A stretch of 64,000 bases of DNA, from the NCBI RefSeq assembly GCF_024679245.1, contig NC_090191.1, positions 36,041,451 to 36,105,450 of the forward strand, given 5' to 3'. A model generated the notes under the pieces. It had not been told where the DNA came from and made no database searches. It saw only the letters and a program-made list of their open reading frames with translations. The stretch comes from Pseudorasbora parva. Taxonomy: Eukaryota; Chordata; Actinopteri; Cypriniformes; Gobionidae. Below are positions 24,300-37,395 of this stretch, piece after piece. The position numbers and the translations under genes are program-made. Each line of letters begins with the position of its first letter. Positions within the stretch are counted from its first letter, which is position 1.

Positions 24300-24756
24300 C
24301 TAGTGCAGGGATATGCTCTTCTTTCTCGACTGTATAACGTTCACTTGAGGCATATTCAGACTATGTCTGCTTGGATACTAATCAAGATGGACATGTTGAC
24401 ATACTTTTTGTGTGAGTTTGTCCATTTAAGCGCAAGACTTGAAAGAGAACTCAATATTTGAGCGCTGTGAGACGAGTGCGTGTTCTCAGATGAGGCGCAG
24501 TGACGGATCTTCTTTCAGCGCGCGCAAGTTCGTATTCGCGTCTTCTGGTACTAAATCCGGGTAATGACGGCGAAAACGACTGGTCATATTCGGACATACG
24601 GCCACACTCGCATGCATTGAACAAAGTTTACAAAGAGGGGAAACAGTATGCTATTTTTATTTACCCGCCATCGGTAGGTGAAGCGAGTTTACCCGCCACA
24701 ACTCAAAATCACCCACATTTGGCTGGTGGCGGGTGCTAATTTCCATCGCTGATGAA
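24300..24756 (-). mobile_element. CpG-rich block with hAT-like right terminus
   Basis: CpG density rises sharply, with GCGCGCG at about 24518-24525. The block ends in a sequence that reads CAGCGATGGAAATTAGC on the minus strand, close to a CAGGGATGGAAATT hAT-type terminus. With the minus-strand zinc-finger relic at 23429-23560 this could be the 5' end and promoter of one disrupted minus-strand hAT element. That link is an inference. Confidence 0.3.
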
Positions 24757-24892
24757 TAATAATAGAATATGACAATTTTTACAATTTATAGCACTGCAGT
24801 ATTTCTGAAAGCGCCATCAAGTAAAAACATCGACACATGACGAGACACTTAGCTCACAAGATGAGATTTTTGCTCAGTAATTTTTGCTAACT

Positions 24893-24977
24893 ATTATCAT
24901 CAATATGAAATTGCAGCACTTTTTTGCAGTTATCTGCTTTAATTTGGGAGATTCATTTTACATGGGATGAATGGAAG
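24893..24977 (-). repeat. Inverted copy of the 85-nt unit at 20852
   Basis: It is 83/85 identical to the reverse complement of 20852-20936, with abrupt boundaries. The surroundings here are repeat-like, unlike the CNE-like surroundings of the other copy, so this is likely the derived copy. Confidence 0.85.
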
Positions 24978-25128
24978 TAATTTTAAGAAATAAAATAACA
25001 AATCATGACTAGAAATAGTCAATAGTTATAGGTGCATTTTGAAATGCTTTAACTAATAATCTTGTAAGTCATATCATTTCAGTTCTACTTTATGAGTATG
25101 AATTAGCATATGCATGTTAAGATAACAA

Positions 25129-25222
25129 TATAATAATAATAATAATAATAATAATAGATTTTATTTATAATGCACTTTTCATTCCGAAGAATCTCAAAGT
25201 GCAACAAAGGGGGGGGGGGGGG
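25129..25222. repeat. (AAT)n and G-run with fish repeat fragment
   Basis: About nine AAT units end near 25156. A fragment follows reading TTTATTTATAATGCACTTTT and CTCAAAGTGC, typical of dispersed teleost repeats, and then a run of about 14 G. Confidence 0.7.
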
Positions 25223-25293
25223 AATAACAACAAAAAAATGAATAACAAGTAAAAATATAGAATACTACAAACAATCAACCAACACAGAAAACA

Positions 25294-25446
25294 GAACAGA
25301 AACAGAGCTGATGGTGAACAGAAACAGAGCTGATGGTGAACAGAAACAGAGCTGATGGTGAACAGAAACAGAGCTGATGGTGAACAGAAACAGAGCTGAT
25401 GGTGGACAGAAACAGAGCTGATGGTGAACAGAAAACAGCTGATGGT
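25294..25446. repeat. 22-bp minisatellite, seven units
   Basis: The unit is GAACAGAAACAGAGCTGATG plus GT. Units start at 25294, 25316, 25338, 25360, 25382, 25404 and 25426; the sixth has one substitution and the seventh is one base short. Because 22 is not a multiple of three, the repeat is open in several frames on the minus strand and produces false ORFs. Confidence 0.95.
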
Positions 25447-25960
25447 GGAAGTCTCTGTTAGCTCCGCAGCACACTGTGGTCCACTCCATGTTTCAGATTT
25501 CTCCCAGCGGCAGTGTCCCGATGACATCGCTGAGGCACGACAGCTGAAGACCAGATGATGGGTCTTCTTCATGATGATTCAAACGATGGGGATCGCTGCA
25601 GCACCATGCAGGAGGCAGAACATTCCTCCGGGCACTTCTGTTGACACACCGGGGCCGGCGCAGATGTCGCTCCACGGTCGCAATGCAGGACGGAACAGCG
25701 GCGCAGCCGAGAAGCAGAACATCCCAACATCATGCCGGACACCGACGACGAGAGCCCGGATGACGCTAGCCCGGTGCAAACTTCAGCCACCATGCAGCTT
25801 AAGCCCAAGGGAGACCACCAGTGAGAACCCGCGGCGAGAAACATAAAATGTCCTCCAAACCAGAAACCAACCGCAGCAATTCAAATGTAAACATTAGAGA
25901 AGCGGTTGAAAACGGCGAAACGACGAACAACGACTTCTCAGTGGCTGCCAGCAATCAGCA
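25447..25960. other. CpG-rich block next to the minisatellite
   Basis: About 500 bp are unusually rich in CpG for this window (for example CCGGGGCCGGCG near 25650). Overlapping open frames exist on both strands without a recognised product. It may belong to an unrecognised transposon whose ends I could not define, or be an orphan CpG island. Confidence 0.35.
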
Positions 25961-26494
25961 ACAGTCCCAATTGTAGCTCTGACTGTTAGACTAGTCACAA
26001 ACATAAGGAAATAAAATAAAATGTAAATCTAATAGTACATTAACATGATTTGTTGTGGGTGGAGAAGCATATACAAGCACTGTAAAGGTTTTGCCACAAA
26101 CTCAACTGACTGGTTTCTCTCTTTTATCACACAAGCCTCTTCAGACCTTACTGTACATGAATTAAGAGCTTCCAGAACTTCTGATCGAGGCTGTGTGTGA
26201 CCTCCTAATTGAACTCCTTTCCACAAATTGAACAATGATATAAAAACAATATAAATAAAACAAATAATAATTCTTAGTCTTATTAAGTGCGAACAATAAG
26301 TACAACCATTATTAAATTACTCCTTATTCAGTGCAAACAGAGATTAGAGCTAAGAGCTGGTTACGAATACGCAGCCCAGCCTAAAATAGGTTTGCTATTT
26401 GGAGACAGGCTATTAGATGTAGCACGCATCAGGGAGCTCACGTTTTACTTTTGAATTCACAATCGCACGTAGGCCTACTTTGTGTATAGGGAGT

Positions 26495-26760
26495 GGCGGT
26501 GCTGAGGGCTCTAGTGACTAAAGCTAGGGGTTGCAGCCTTTAGCCTCCTTGTAAGAGTGTCCGACTCTCATGCTGGTGGACCCGGGTTCGAGTCCTGCTT
26601 GGAGCGGGTTAGAACAGTAGTGGTTACATTGGTGCCGTGACCCGGATGGGAGCGAGGTATAGAGGGGTGATGTAATGGAGGCCAGCTAGTAGTTGCTGTG
26701 CTAGTAAACCTTACTCCTCTGACCCCAGGAGATGCTCTAGCAACTGTATGAACATTTTAA
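26495..26760 (+). repeat. tRNA-headed repeat (SINE-like)
   Basis: A perfect RNA polymerase III B box (GGTTCGAGTCC, 26585-26595) follows a tRNA-like anticodon-arm region. The downstream body contains GTGGTTACATTGGTGCCG and GACCCGG. A related body occurs on the minus strand at 40510-40868 with a different tRNA-like head. Confidence 0.6.
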
Positions 26761-27099
26761 TGTAATTTAAATGTAGCGGTGCCTTATTCTATGCTAATTT
26801 CCCCCTTACGGCCCGTCATAGTCACGTCACTACCACGAGACAAATTTGTCAATAAAGGTAGATTAAATGCATAAAAATATTTGTTTTATTTAACATTTAG
26901 TTATTGAAGGTTTGCATAGTCTGATTTTGCATTTGACTGATTTTATTCATTTTGAGGAATACTGAATCTTTATGCAAGTGAGATGAATAAATGCTTAAAT
27001 TTAGTCTAGAACTACAATAACCTGTTCAGTTCACACACAACGCCTTTGCACTTACTCTTGACTTCTCTCGACATGGGGACAGGAGAGCTGTCAGTCACA

Positions 27100-27229
27100 T
27101 AAATGTGAAAAAGTAACTCAGATATTTTGTTGTAAATTTGAAAAGTAATGCATTACTTTACTAGTTACTCGAAAAAAATAATCTTATTACGCAACTCAAG
27201 TTACTTGTAATGCGTTACCCCCGACACTG
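27100..27229 (+). mobile_element. End fragment of a dispersed DNA element
   Basis: AAGTAACTCAGATATTTTGT through TTACTTGTAATGCGTTACCC and CGACACTG matches the well-known teleost element whose end reads GTAATGCGTTACCCCCAACACTG (split here only by substitutions). Only one end is present. Confidence 0.65.
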
Positions 27230-27370
27230 TCTAGTATCATAGTATATGTCAAAGTACTGTATACCAGTACTACCATACATTAGCATCACGGTACCATGGT
27301 ACCACAGTACGTGTACAGGATGATATTTACTGGGTACTTCATAGAATACCATGATACTACCATGGTGCTT
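27230..27370. repeat. Repeat rich in GGTACCATGGTACC palindromes
   Basis: A 14-bp perfect palindrome GGTACCATGGTACC lies at about 27290-27303, among many GTACT/AGTAC and CCATGG motifs in both orientations. It looks like a short foldback element. Confidence 0.5.
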
Positions 27371-29825
27371 TTAAAAACACGTACCTGAAAGTACACTGGA
27401 AAAACAATATCCTCACTCGTCTCTTGGTCTTCCTCAGTAAAGATTTCCCAAGTGTCCTTTTTTTAAGCACATCTCCTGTAGCTAACAGAAAAAAATAAAT
27501 TTAGGTTGTGTTAGACAGGCCTGCAAGACGTTTTGGATTTGTATATTGCATTTTGAATTCTTCAGTTCAGAATCTGTTTCCAAGTGAGTGGAAAACAGCA
27601 AAAGGAATCAGGAATGAAACGGCAAACAATATCGTTTGATCAGGCGGTATGCATGAGGACTCTGACTGGCCATCAGATTCAATCATCTTCAGCTATTGCA
27701 GACATTTTCATTTGCACACTTCAGTTGACAGCATAAAATACCCTTTCTTGTTTTCTCTGCACCATGCGGCAGTAATAGCATCTTCATCACAATCTAAATG
27801 GCAAGCACAGGCGTGATTGACTGTGCTTCACTGACAGTTTTGTGTGTAGGCACGCAACCTGATTTCTTCTGAATTCCCACTCATAGATCAAATGAACATT
27901 TTATTTGTATCATGATAAAGCACATTAATCTGCATACTGGTGACTCCACCCATGCCACCATATATCCGTTTTTCCATGATTACCCTAATGCTGGTCTATA
28001 GGGTCAACACACACTCTTTAGGAGAGAGGCAAGAGAACGACAGATTTCACAAATTAAATATCCAGAAGATGATGAAGATGCAGACTTTCCACAGCACTCT
28101 GCACCCAGTGAACTTGCTTACTTAATGATGCTTCCCAGAAGCCAAACACAGTTGTGCATAAACCTATTAGAGTGCTAACCTTAGACCCTCCGTGAGCCTG
28201 TGATAATCCTCCCAGTGCACCAAACATGAGGATTTTGAAAGAATATCAACCCTGTTCTGCTGCAATGGCAGCAAATCAATCGAAATCTTATTTTGAACAA
28301 GCACTACATTATTTTTCTTCCCTTAGGGAATTATTTGTTGAGGCTAGCCGTTAGCAAAACAACTGCTGTTTTGTACCTAAATAGAATTGAACAAGGTAGT
28401 GAGGGTAATCAATTAAATTGAGCTATATTTCATGCAATATGTCATGCTAAATTAGCCCCGTAATCAATAGCCATGCTAGATAATTATACATCCCGGCATG
28501 GACCATATAAGTAATTTAGCTATCCATTACTTAATTCAGTGCAAAAATAACTCAATATCTAGATGCTGGAATATGCATCTTGACGAATAGTCATATGTTT
28601 TGCACTAACCATGAAAACACTGAAAGGTATTGTTTAGAAACAACAGTAAAGACTATGCTAATGCTATATATTCCTATTTGCCACAAGTTCAGATGGATTT
28701 CGACCTCTACCGACACCATATCACACCCTAAACAAGTCAAGCGACAATCCTCCATTTCACTGTTGCTCCGTTGATTGAGTAAAATGATACGCATCTCAGT
28801 GGGCCAATCGGACAGTGCCAGAACCAGGGCAGCCCAACGCTGGCAGATGGACAAATGAGTGGTCAGGTGCCTTCAGTAGGCTCTTTGAGTGATGATGATG
28901 ATGATGAGCCTGTGTTTGGCAGGTCACTCGCACAGATGGTGAGAGCCTCGCCTTCCCGCTGCTTCCCAGTCGGCTTTACTTTTTCATCCGACGCCTGACA
29001 TCAGTATCATGTCTAAGCGAATCGGCTGTTCATGCGGAAGAAGTCGTCAGAGTAGTTTAGAGAAACATCATTTGTACACACCTGCTCCCCACAGAGAGAG
29101 CTAAGTTTAGGAGGGAACAGTGAAGTAGCAACTTCTTAGCTAACAACACGTCATACATTACCGGCTCGCCACGTCGCACAGCATGTCCTTTAAAAGAAAA
29201 AGAATGTTCATTTTAAATTTCACTTATTGACTACGTGCTGGAAACAGTGACAGCGTTAGCTTATACACACATAAACAACCACTCTATTCCCTCCATCCTA
29301 AACTGGTGTTCAAGTCGACAGATGACTAAATTACATTATTTTCCGCTGAATAGATGCTCCATCTTGCTCGCATAATGACAGAGGAGCGAGGTCATTGTGC
29401 GCATCTTTGGTATGCATCAAATACAGTTCGGTGGGAATGGAGCTGCCTATGACTGGAATAGCAAATGACCTTTGTTGTATTGATTCTGGCGTGGGCTACG
29501 CGGGGCTGTCAGGCCATCTCAGAAGCTCTGCGGCCCTTTAGGAGAACGAATGAAGCTGTGAGCCACTAACTGAACACTCTGCACCATAGAGTTTTGTTGG
29601 GAACAGCTTTTAAAGGTGCAATAAAGACTTTTATGCACATTTTTACTGCATCAATTAAGCTTACGGCCGCTGTGCAATGCTCTATATTGGCATGTTTAAC
29701 AGAATTATAAATTTATCCTTTACTATGCAAATGTTGAACCTTCAGTTGATGGTCTCTAGGAAACAGATGACATCAGTTATCCCTCTACTTTTCAAAGTTT
29801 GGGAGAAAACTTTCATCTGTGAATG
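27371..29825. other. Gene-free stretch, possible conserved elements
   Basis: No coding region is recognised. Sections 27590-27900, 28660-28860 and 29300-29540 are non-repetitive, of balanced composition and hold homeodomain-like and E-box-like cores, so they are candidate regulatory elements. A short GAT run lies at about 28891-28906. Confidence 0.3.
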
Positions 29826-29833
29826 ACTCCAGG

Positions 29834-29990
29834 CAGGGGCGTAGCACCAAATTTTGGGCCCTGGGTACAAACCATCTTGCTGGGCCCCCGTACCATGTAT
29901 GTGTATGTATAGAAAACTGACTTCTAAGGCCCCCCCCTGCCTCGGGCCCTGGTTACTCAGTACCCTTTATCCCCCAGTCCCACGCCCCTG
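29834..29990. mobile_element. hAT-type MITE with perfect 8-bp target duplication
   Basis: ACTCCAGG at 29826-29833 is repeated exactly at 29991-29998. Between them lie 157 bp starting CAGGGGCGT and ending ACGCCCCTG, perfect 9-bp terminal inverted repeats. An 8-bp duplication and CAGGGG ends are diagnostic of hAT transposition. It has no coding capacity. Confidence 0.92.
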
Positions 29991-30518
29991 ACTCCAGGCA
30001 TGGAAAAGTCAATGAAATTAGTAACATTTTGAAAAGTCATGGAAACCAGTGAAAATGTTTTCTCTAAAACATTTTCTTTCCTAGAAATTGCTATTTTTGA
30101 TGCCTTCTTTTGATAAAATATCCAAAATGGTTGGAAAACTCTTAAAATATTAAAATGGATTCAAAAATGGACACAAACTACACTGAACACAAGCTTTTAC
30201 ATATATACTATATAAAAAAAATCAGGTCTCCAATTGAAAGTCTTCTATCTAAATGTTTAATGTCAATTTGGCCAAATGAAAAATGTAGATGTGATCAGTC
30301 ACTAGAAAATTTTTTTTTATTTTATTTTACAGTGTATGCTTCTAGATACTCTAGCTTAATTTCATTAATTGTTGCATTCCAAAATGTTAGAGTGCATTTT
30401 GTGATGCAACACAAGTATATAAAATATATTATTATTTGGTCATTTTCTGTTTAGTATTTTTATGAAGCAAAGCAAAGATTTGAAGACCAAGTTAGCTCTC
30501 AGTAAACATGTCTATAGC

Positions 30519-31545
30519 AACCCATTTTCACTCTCAAGGCGTCAAAATACGAAGCATGGTCAAGTACCTTCCGCGTCACAATGAAGACGCTAAAGGTGCT
30601 CCTAGGCATCACTATATTGATGTGCAGGGTACTCCATTTTGTTTGTTTACCCAATGTGTCAGATCATGACGGGTAATTTTTTGCATTTGTAAAAACAAAC
30701 ATAATTTTTATTAATATTTAAAGACTACTTTTATATTTTGGAGCAACTCTTACCCTAAACGTACCCACTTCTATACAATATAATACAGGCAAATTAAAGT
30801 ACAGTCATGGGTAATTCAAAAATACTGACCAAAAACAGTATAAAACTATTGACTAATGCTGCATTCCAAGTCTTCTGAAGTCATATATCTTCATTTAAGA
30901 TCAGAGTTGATCTTAATGTGGTAATCGCTGAGATGAAGCCTCATTCATATCTCATTCAAATGATACACACGACTCTTGAGCATGATGCAATCGGTCACAA
31001 GGCACATGAGAGCCAATGACATTTTACAATGAAAGCTGATGTAATGATACAATTGGTTTATGATATATACGAGAGCTAATGCAATTTCACAATGAAATAT
31101 GACGTAATGGGCGACAATATTTGAAATTTGATGTGTGCATGATCTTCGGCGGATGGAGACGCTGAACGATTTTGGGGATTTCCTTCACAAAAATCAATCT
31201 TTTGGCCTCAGAAAACTTGGATTATTTGTACTTTTGGAATAAATTGTGGATGCAGTCATATCTACCTGTCATATCCTGTGTTTTATATTATATAACACAC
31301 AAATGGGTAGGTTTAGAGATAGGATGGGGTTGGGTTACATTTTAAAACGTGTCTAAATAGCATAAATAAAATAAATGTAAATAAAATTATGCTTACTGAT
31401 TAAATTTAGAGTCACACTCCAACATGTCATACTGGCAAAACCATAAACCAATCAAATTTCATCATGACGATAACATTCCCATACCCAGTGAGTCTGTTTA
31501 TGACACTAAAGGTTTCTCATTGCAATTAATGGACGAAATTCCACG
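30519..31545 (+). mobile_element. Long-TIR DNA transposon, copy A
   Basis: The left end (30519-30612, containing GGTCAAGTACCTTCCGCGTC) is the reverse complement of the right end of copy B at about 56396-56490. The interior from about 30900 to 31545 is highly similar to 55720-56390 in the same orientation. The right TIR of this copy is decayed or replaced after about 31545. No transposase frame is seen, so both copies appear non-autonomous. Confidence 0.8.
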
Positions 31546-33060
31546 TCGAAAAATTAAGCTAATAGGCAACTTGATACTTGAAGGTAATACTTGAAGGTAA
31601 CTATTGAGACTCTTGGGTACAATCAAATCAATGCTTTGCAAAAGCACAGTGTGCTAACATTTGATTTCATTTAACATAAGAAAACAAAAGTACAGGTCCT
31701 AATTAGAACCGAGGTAGAAGCAGTGCTTTGAGCAGGTGACTTGTTTTGGTATATCTCAAATGCTGTTATAGACCACAGGCAGAAAATAAATTATACAAAC
31801 CTGCCTCAGATGCTACAAAAACGTCAGAACAAGGCTAATCCCTTTGTGGTTTACTAGACTTTGCGACCACGCTTGGAACAAAAAGAACAGGAAACATAAA
31901 TGGAGAAAGAAGCAAATTAAACTTTTGTCTGAACAAAGCCGTCTTCTTTCGTGAATGCAATATTGATCTTTTGACCGACAGTGCAGAAGACTTGCTCGAA
32001 GCTTTAAACACCCCCTCCCCATTTTCAGTGCAGTCAAGACTTGTGATTTCACCACCAACAAATCCAATAAAGTTCAACCTATTTATACACAACAAGTCCT
32101 ACAAATCAATTTGGTTTGGGATACAGCATGAGCGTGGTGAAACTCCACAAGGATCAATAGCACAATAATACACCTGGAAGGAGCCCAGGAGTGACACAAA
32201 AGCAACATCTGAACTCCAGCTTGTTTATGCTGTCCAAAGAGATCAGCTGTCAAAAGCCTGCACATGGATTACAAAGGAAAACTGCTGAGAACAATGAGGA
32301 ACAAACAGCAAATGTGAAGGCAATGGTAAACACGTCTTCCACTTGAAAGACAGACAGTCCTGGGTGTAGTCGTTTATTTACATCCCTGCGAACACAAAAC
32401 ACAAGAATTCAAGGTGGACTCTTGACAGAGTGCATGCATTTATTATTTGTGATTCATAAATTAAAGATTTGCGTCTTTGTTGCTGCTCATCTTGGCTGAG
32501 GCCCCAATCTTATTCAGCAGAGAGGTGTTGAAGAAACAATGGGTGTGGGTCGAGACGTTGTTTGGGCGCATGTGTGATGGGTAGCAGCAAACAAGCGCAA
32601 GTGAAATGGTTTAGGCAAAACACAAACGTGTCTCTGCATGACCTAATAATTCAAAGAGAAATGCAATGGAAATGTCCTTTGAAAGTAGAAAGTAACCCAT
32701 TTGAAATTCTTTTTCTTCTGCTGTCTGAGTGTACAAATTTTGGAGGGGGAAAAAATGCATATTTTTGAATGCAAATATATATATTTTTGGAGTGCCCTGC
32801 ATTGGGCATGGATCTCACTTGTGTTTGTTCATAATCTGCTTTGCTTCTGTACAAGCAAGCTGTCTCAATGAAGCAAACCGTATTGATCTTCCTTGTTTCT
32901 TTTCATTCCCCTTTTCCCACGAGCCTTCAAAAGAGTGTACGATATTCCATGTGGTGCTAATGAATGGGGCAACACCTGCATGATCCACTGCCCCATGTCT
33001 CTTCGGGACCAGGGGGTGTTCCTTTAGACTGGGAACGTCTTGTTGTCTCGCGCTTATCTT
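31546..33060. other. Gene-free stretch
   Basis: No recognised coding or repeat feature. Open frames on both strands (up to about 110 codons) match nothing I know. Confidence 0.4.
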
Positions 33061-33078
33061 CCCCAGGCACTCGCCATC

Positions 33079-33270
33079 ATGTGGGGAGGAACCTTTCATC
33101 CGTCGTCTCACTCTGACAATTCGGCCATGCGCATCAACAACCAAAACCTTGAGTCTCTGACGGTCCTCTACCTTATAATCATCTTGTTATCCTTTATCGT
33201 CACTTACAGCCGACACGGATGGCGAAGTTTGGCCTTCGGAGATATCAAACACACGGTTACGTCAAACTGA
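33079..33270 (+). CDS. Candidate 63-aa membrane smORF, unrecognised
   Basis: Just downstream of a pyrimidine-rich acceptor-like site (CTTATCTTCCCCAG, AG at 33065-33066) an ATG opens a 63-codon frame ending at TGA 33268-33270. Residues about 28-41 (VLYLIIILLSFIVTY) form a likely transmembrane helix, preceded by a polar segment with NNQN and followed by basic SRHGWRS. C-ending codons (ATC, AAC, GTC, TAC) are more frequent than in nearby random frames. The layout recalls small single-pass regulators, but I recognise no family. A 109-codon antisense frame overlaps it, so chance or an old transposon exon is possible. I see no donor or poly(A) context that proves a transcript. Confidence 0.25.
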   Translation: MWGGTFHPSSHSDNSAMRINNQNLESLTVLYLIIILLSFIVTYSRHGWRSLAFGDIKHTVTSN

Positions 33271-34982
33271 GAGAGGTTTAGCTCCTGCGAGCAGTAGCCA
33301 GATACAACTTTCATCATTTCTTTCTTGCAAGACTATGGTAATACGAAGGGAATCGGAATGGCTAAAAGAGCTGATCAAAGGCAAAACCTATCAGGAGCCA
33401 TTTATTTCAGTGCACAGAAACTCCTCATATTCACTGCACATTATACCGAGTTAAAAGATCCATGTGTACTACAACCAGTCACGTCGTTCAACACCCTAAA
33501 GCAAAATGGCTGCTACACATCAGCAAGGCCACGTGCCCAGTTTCATATCTCAGAATCAACCTGACAGGAATGCTTGAGTAACGCTGCTCTCGGTCGAAGT
33601 ACAAGCACATCATCCAGGTCTGCTTTGGCCCTCAGGCACTGCAAGACGATCTGCCTTCCACATCAGAGCGAAGCGCATTTCGTTTTTCATCTCTGTTCAT
33701 CTTTATGCAGAAACACGTGGTCGGCGCACATTGGTTTTTATTCATTCGGTCAAGCTGAAAATCAAGCCAATTTTGCTTTTATCTGGTCCTTTTATTTAAA
33801 CATGCACAGATTTGTGTAGAAAATGAATTTCGATCAGGTGTCAGAAGTCAACATTTCCTCCCTAAAGAAGCTGTACAAAGTGAATTTATTAATATTCAGA
33901 TTTGCTGTGCTGTTAACTCACTGATGGGGCTGGTAAACACATTGCCGTAATTGCACAGATCTGTCCTTCAAACATACAAACCATTATCTAGGCAAATCAG
34001 TGATGCATCAGACTTCCTCTTGGATACTCCTCACCTGTCTGAAACACACAACAACACACAAACACTCAGACACAATTCTAAGCTGAGAAATTAAACCAAG
34101 GAAATTGCTATTGATCCATATTCTCTGAAACACTGTCACATTATACTCATGATATGTAGCCTTCGGTCGTCAATAATGCATTCATGTGGAGATAAAATAT
34201 GTGGCTGTTAAAATTCAGCAGCGTGTTCAATGTATATGCATGAAAGCTGAACCCTGTTGAGCAGTTCAGCCTCTTAAAAAAAATAATGTGAGACAGAAAA
34301 GACAGTGAGAAAGAAAGAGCCAATTCTGCATTATTATACAGTGCCAGCAGCCACTGCTGAGCTCTGTCTGGGTTATAAGCAGATCTTCCAGTCAATTATG
34401 GGTGATAGAGAATGACAGAAGCACATTTCTCCATATGGCTATCATGGCATGACTGTACACATTCTCTCTCACTCGCTCTCTTATTACAATAGTGTGCAAA
34501 TTTCACAAAGTCAGGTCAGGGTCATTGTTCACTCTGAAAATAAAATGAAATTATATTTGCATATTATTATTTGACATTTTCTTGACAATTAAGCAAATTG
34601 TCATTACTGTAGTAAAAAAGAAGAAAAAAAAGAAGGCCTCAGCCTAATCATCGTTAACTACTTCAGTTTTCAGTTCACCCTTTAGTTCTTAATACGTAAT
34701 AAGTCAATTTACTGGAGTTACAACTGCATTTACAAAATGTATATGCAGTATGTACAGAAGCAAACTGAAAAACTAGTTGTTAGGGATGTATTTTAACTTG
34801 CATCAGAAATGTTTCTCACTTGTTAATGTGCATTGCAAGAAATGAATGCGGTTCGAGCCTTAACCTTCTTGCTAGATCTTGCTAGAAAGAAACAAGAAAA
34901 AGAAGGCAGAATAAACTGAAATAAATCCAAATGTTATATGCTGAAATTAAGACTGAAATATCACGATCCTGATCATCGATCA
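33271..34982. other. Gene-free stretch
   Basis: Nothing is supported beyond short AT-rich runs. Open frames of up to 82 codons are unrecognised. Confidence 0.4.
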
Positions 34983-35150
34983 TTGATACCATAAAACCAA
35001 AAGTATTGGGACCCCCTCACCAAATCATTGAATTCAGGTGTTCCAATCACTTCCATGGCCACAGGAGTATAAATCAAGCATGAAGATTCTTCTACAAAAA
35101 GTTGTGAAAAAACGGGTCGCTCGCAGGAGCTCTGTGAATTCAAGAGTGGT

Positions 35151-35784
35151 AGGGGAGACCGGGTATTAGTTGTAACACGGGGACAGTTGTAACACTACCA
35201 ATTCCACGAAACACGGATAAGATAGGAGTCATTTGACAGTTTCAGTTTTCTCTGGCTTCCTTTATGATCCCATATGGAGGATTTCCAGAGTGTGTTGCTA
35301 TCTCTCCTGAAGTTACAGCAGAAAATCTAATTCTGAGGTAAGAAAGTAAAAAAAAAATAAGATAACATTTAGTTTAGTACTTCTACCACTGTAGATGATG
35401 TTGTATGAGTTATATCAGGTCAAAGTGTAGTTTCTCATGTAAAGAATGGTGTATACAGCACATGTTAATACAGCTAACTAAACAATGGGTGACAGTGGTG
35501 GGGTTGTAATACATGTTTTGAACACAAACATCCACTTGTATGACCTTGTTTTTGTGCATTTTGTCTACCTGTTACAATGTATCCCAGTAGTGGGGTAGGT
35601 TGTAACAAAGGACCAATTTCTTTTCTTGTGTTTTTTGTTTTTTCATGTAAGTGGAGTGGAACTCTGTATAAACCCAATTGGGCTTCGTTCCACCCCCTTG
35701 TACTGTATCCATGTGATATTCGTGCAGAAATAAATAAATAAAAAAATAAAAAAAATAAAAAAATAAAAGGACCAATTTGTATTT
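35151..35784. mobile_element. Insert with GTTGTAACA motifs in the Tc1 remnant
   Basis: This segment separates the two Tc1 pieces. It repeats GTTGTAACA (about 35168, 35186 and 35600), a motif common in a fish repeat family, and itself contains the retroposon at 35620-35765. Its own ends could not be matched. Confidence 0.45.
35620..35765 (+). mobile_element. Short retroposon with 13-bp target duplication
   Basis: AAAGGACCAATTT occurs at 35607-35619 and again at 35766-35778, enclosing 146 bp that end in an A-rich AAATAAATAAATAAA tail. A long target duplication and an A-rich 3' tail are the signature of LINE-driven insertion. The body is probably a 5'-truncated LINE tail or a SINE; the family is not recognised. 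Confidence 0.85.
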
Positions 35785-35915
35785 GAAGAATGGTCGAATT
35801 CCTATCAACACACTTCTAAACCTTGGGAAAGCCTTCCCAGAAGAGTTGAAGCTGGTATAGTTGCAAGGGTGGGCCAACTCTACATTAAAAAAATTAAAAC
35901 TATAATAAACACACA

Positions 35916-37150
<1,235 letters not shown>

Positions 37151-37395
37151 AGGTAATGCTTTAGATTAAGGTTCCATTTGTAAAGGGTTTATAAAGGTGT
37201 TTGTTACTGACTAATAAGTAATTTACAAATGCATTATAAATCATTGATAAGCAGTTTTAACTGCATGAATAAAAAGGGCGACTCAAATGCAGTATCTGGC
37301 AAATAATAAGCCATCTTTAACTCGCATGTTATAAATGATTAATATTTATTCACACTTATTTAACTCAAATGTAACCTTAATGTAAAAAAAGGAAC
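37151..37395. mobile_element. MITE with imperfect TIRs
   Basis: The left end GCTTTAGATTAAGGTTCCAT and the right end ACATTAAGGTTACATTTG (read on the minus strand) are matching inverted termini. The interior is AT-rich with TTATAAAT motifs. Its ends resemble those of the element at 52969-53222. Confidence 0.6.

Larger units (their letters stand above)
34983..35892 (+). mobile_element. Second Tc1 copy, gutted and invaded
   Basis: The left part (34983-35150) shows CAAAAGTATTGGGAC, GGTGTTCCAATCACTTCCA and CGCAGGAGCTCTGTGAATTC, matching the same Tc1 family as 821-2137. The right part (35785-35892) shows GAAGAATGGTC and CCCAGAAGAGTTGAAGC from the transposase 3' end. The whole middle is replaced by about 630 bp of other DNA. 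The 3' terminus is lost at the CA microsatellite. Confidence 0.88.

Noticed and set aside
25165..25572. 135-codon minus-strand frame with repeated SSVSVHHQLCF
   Set aside because: It is generated by the 22-bp minisatellite, which is open in several frames because 22 is not a multiple of three.
26495..26760. Functional tRNA gene
   Set aside because: The B box is perfect, but no clean cloverleaf or acceptor stem can be drawn and the unit continues into a repeat body shared with another locus.
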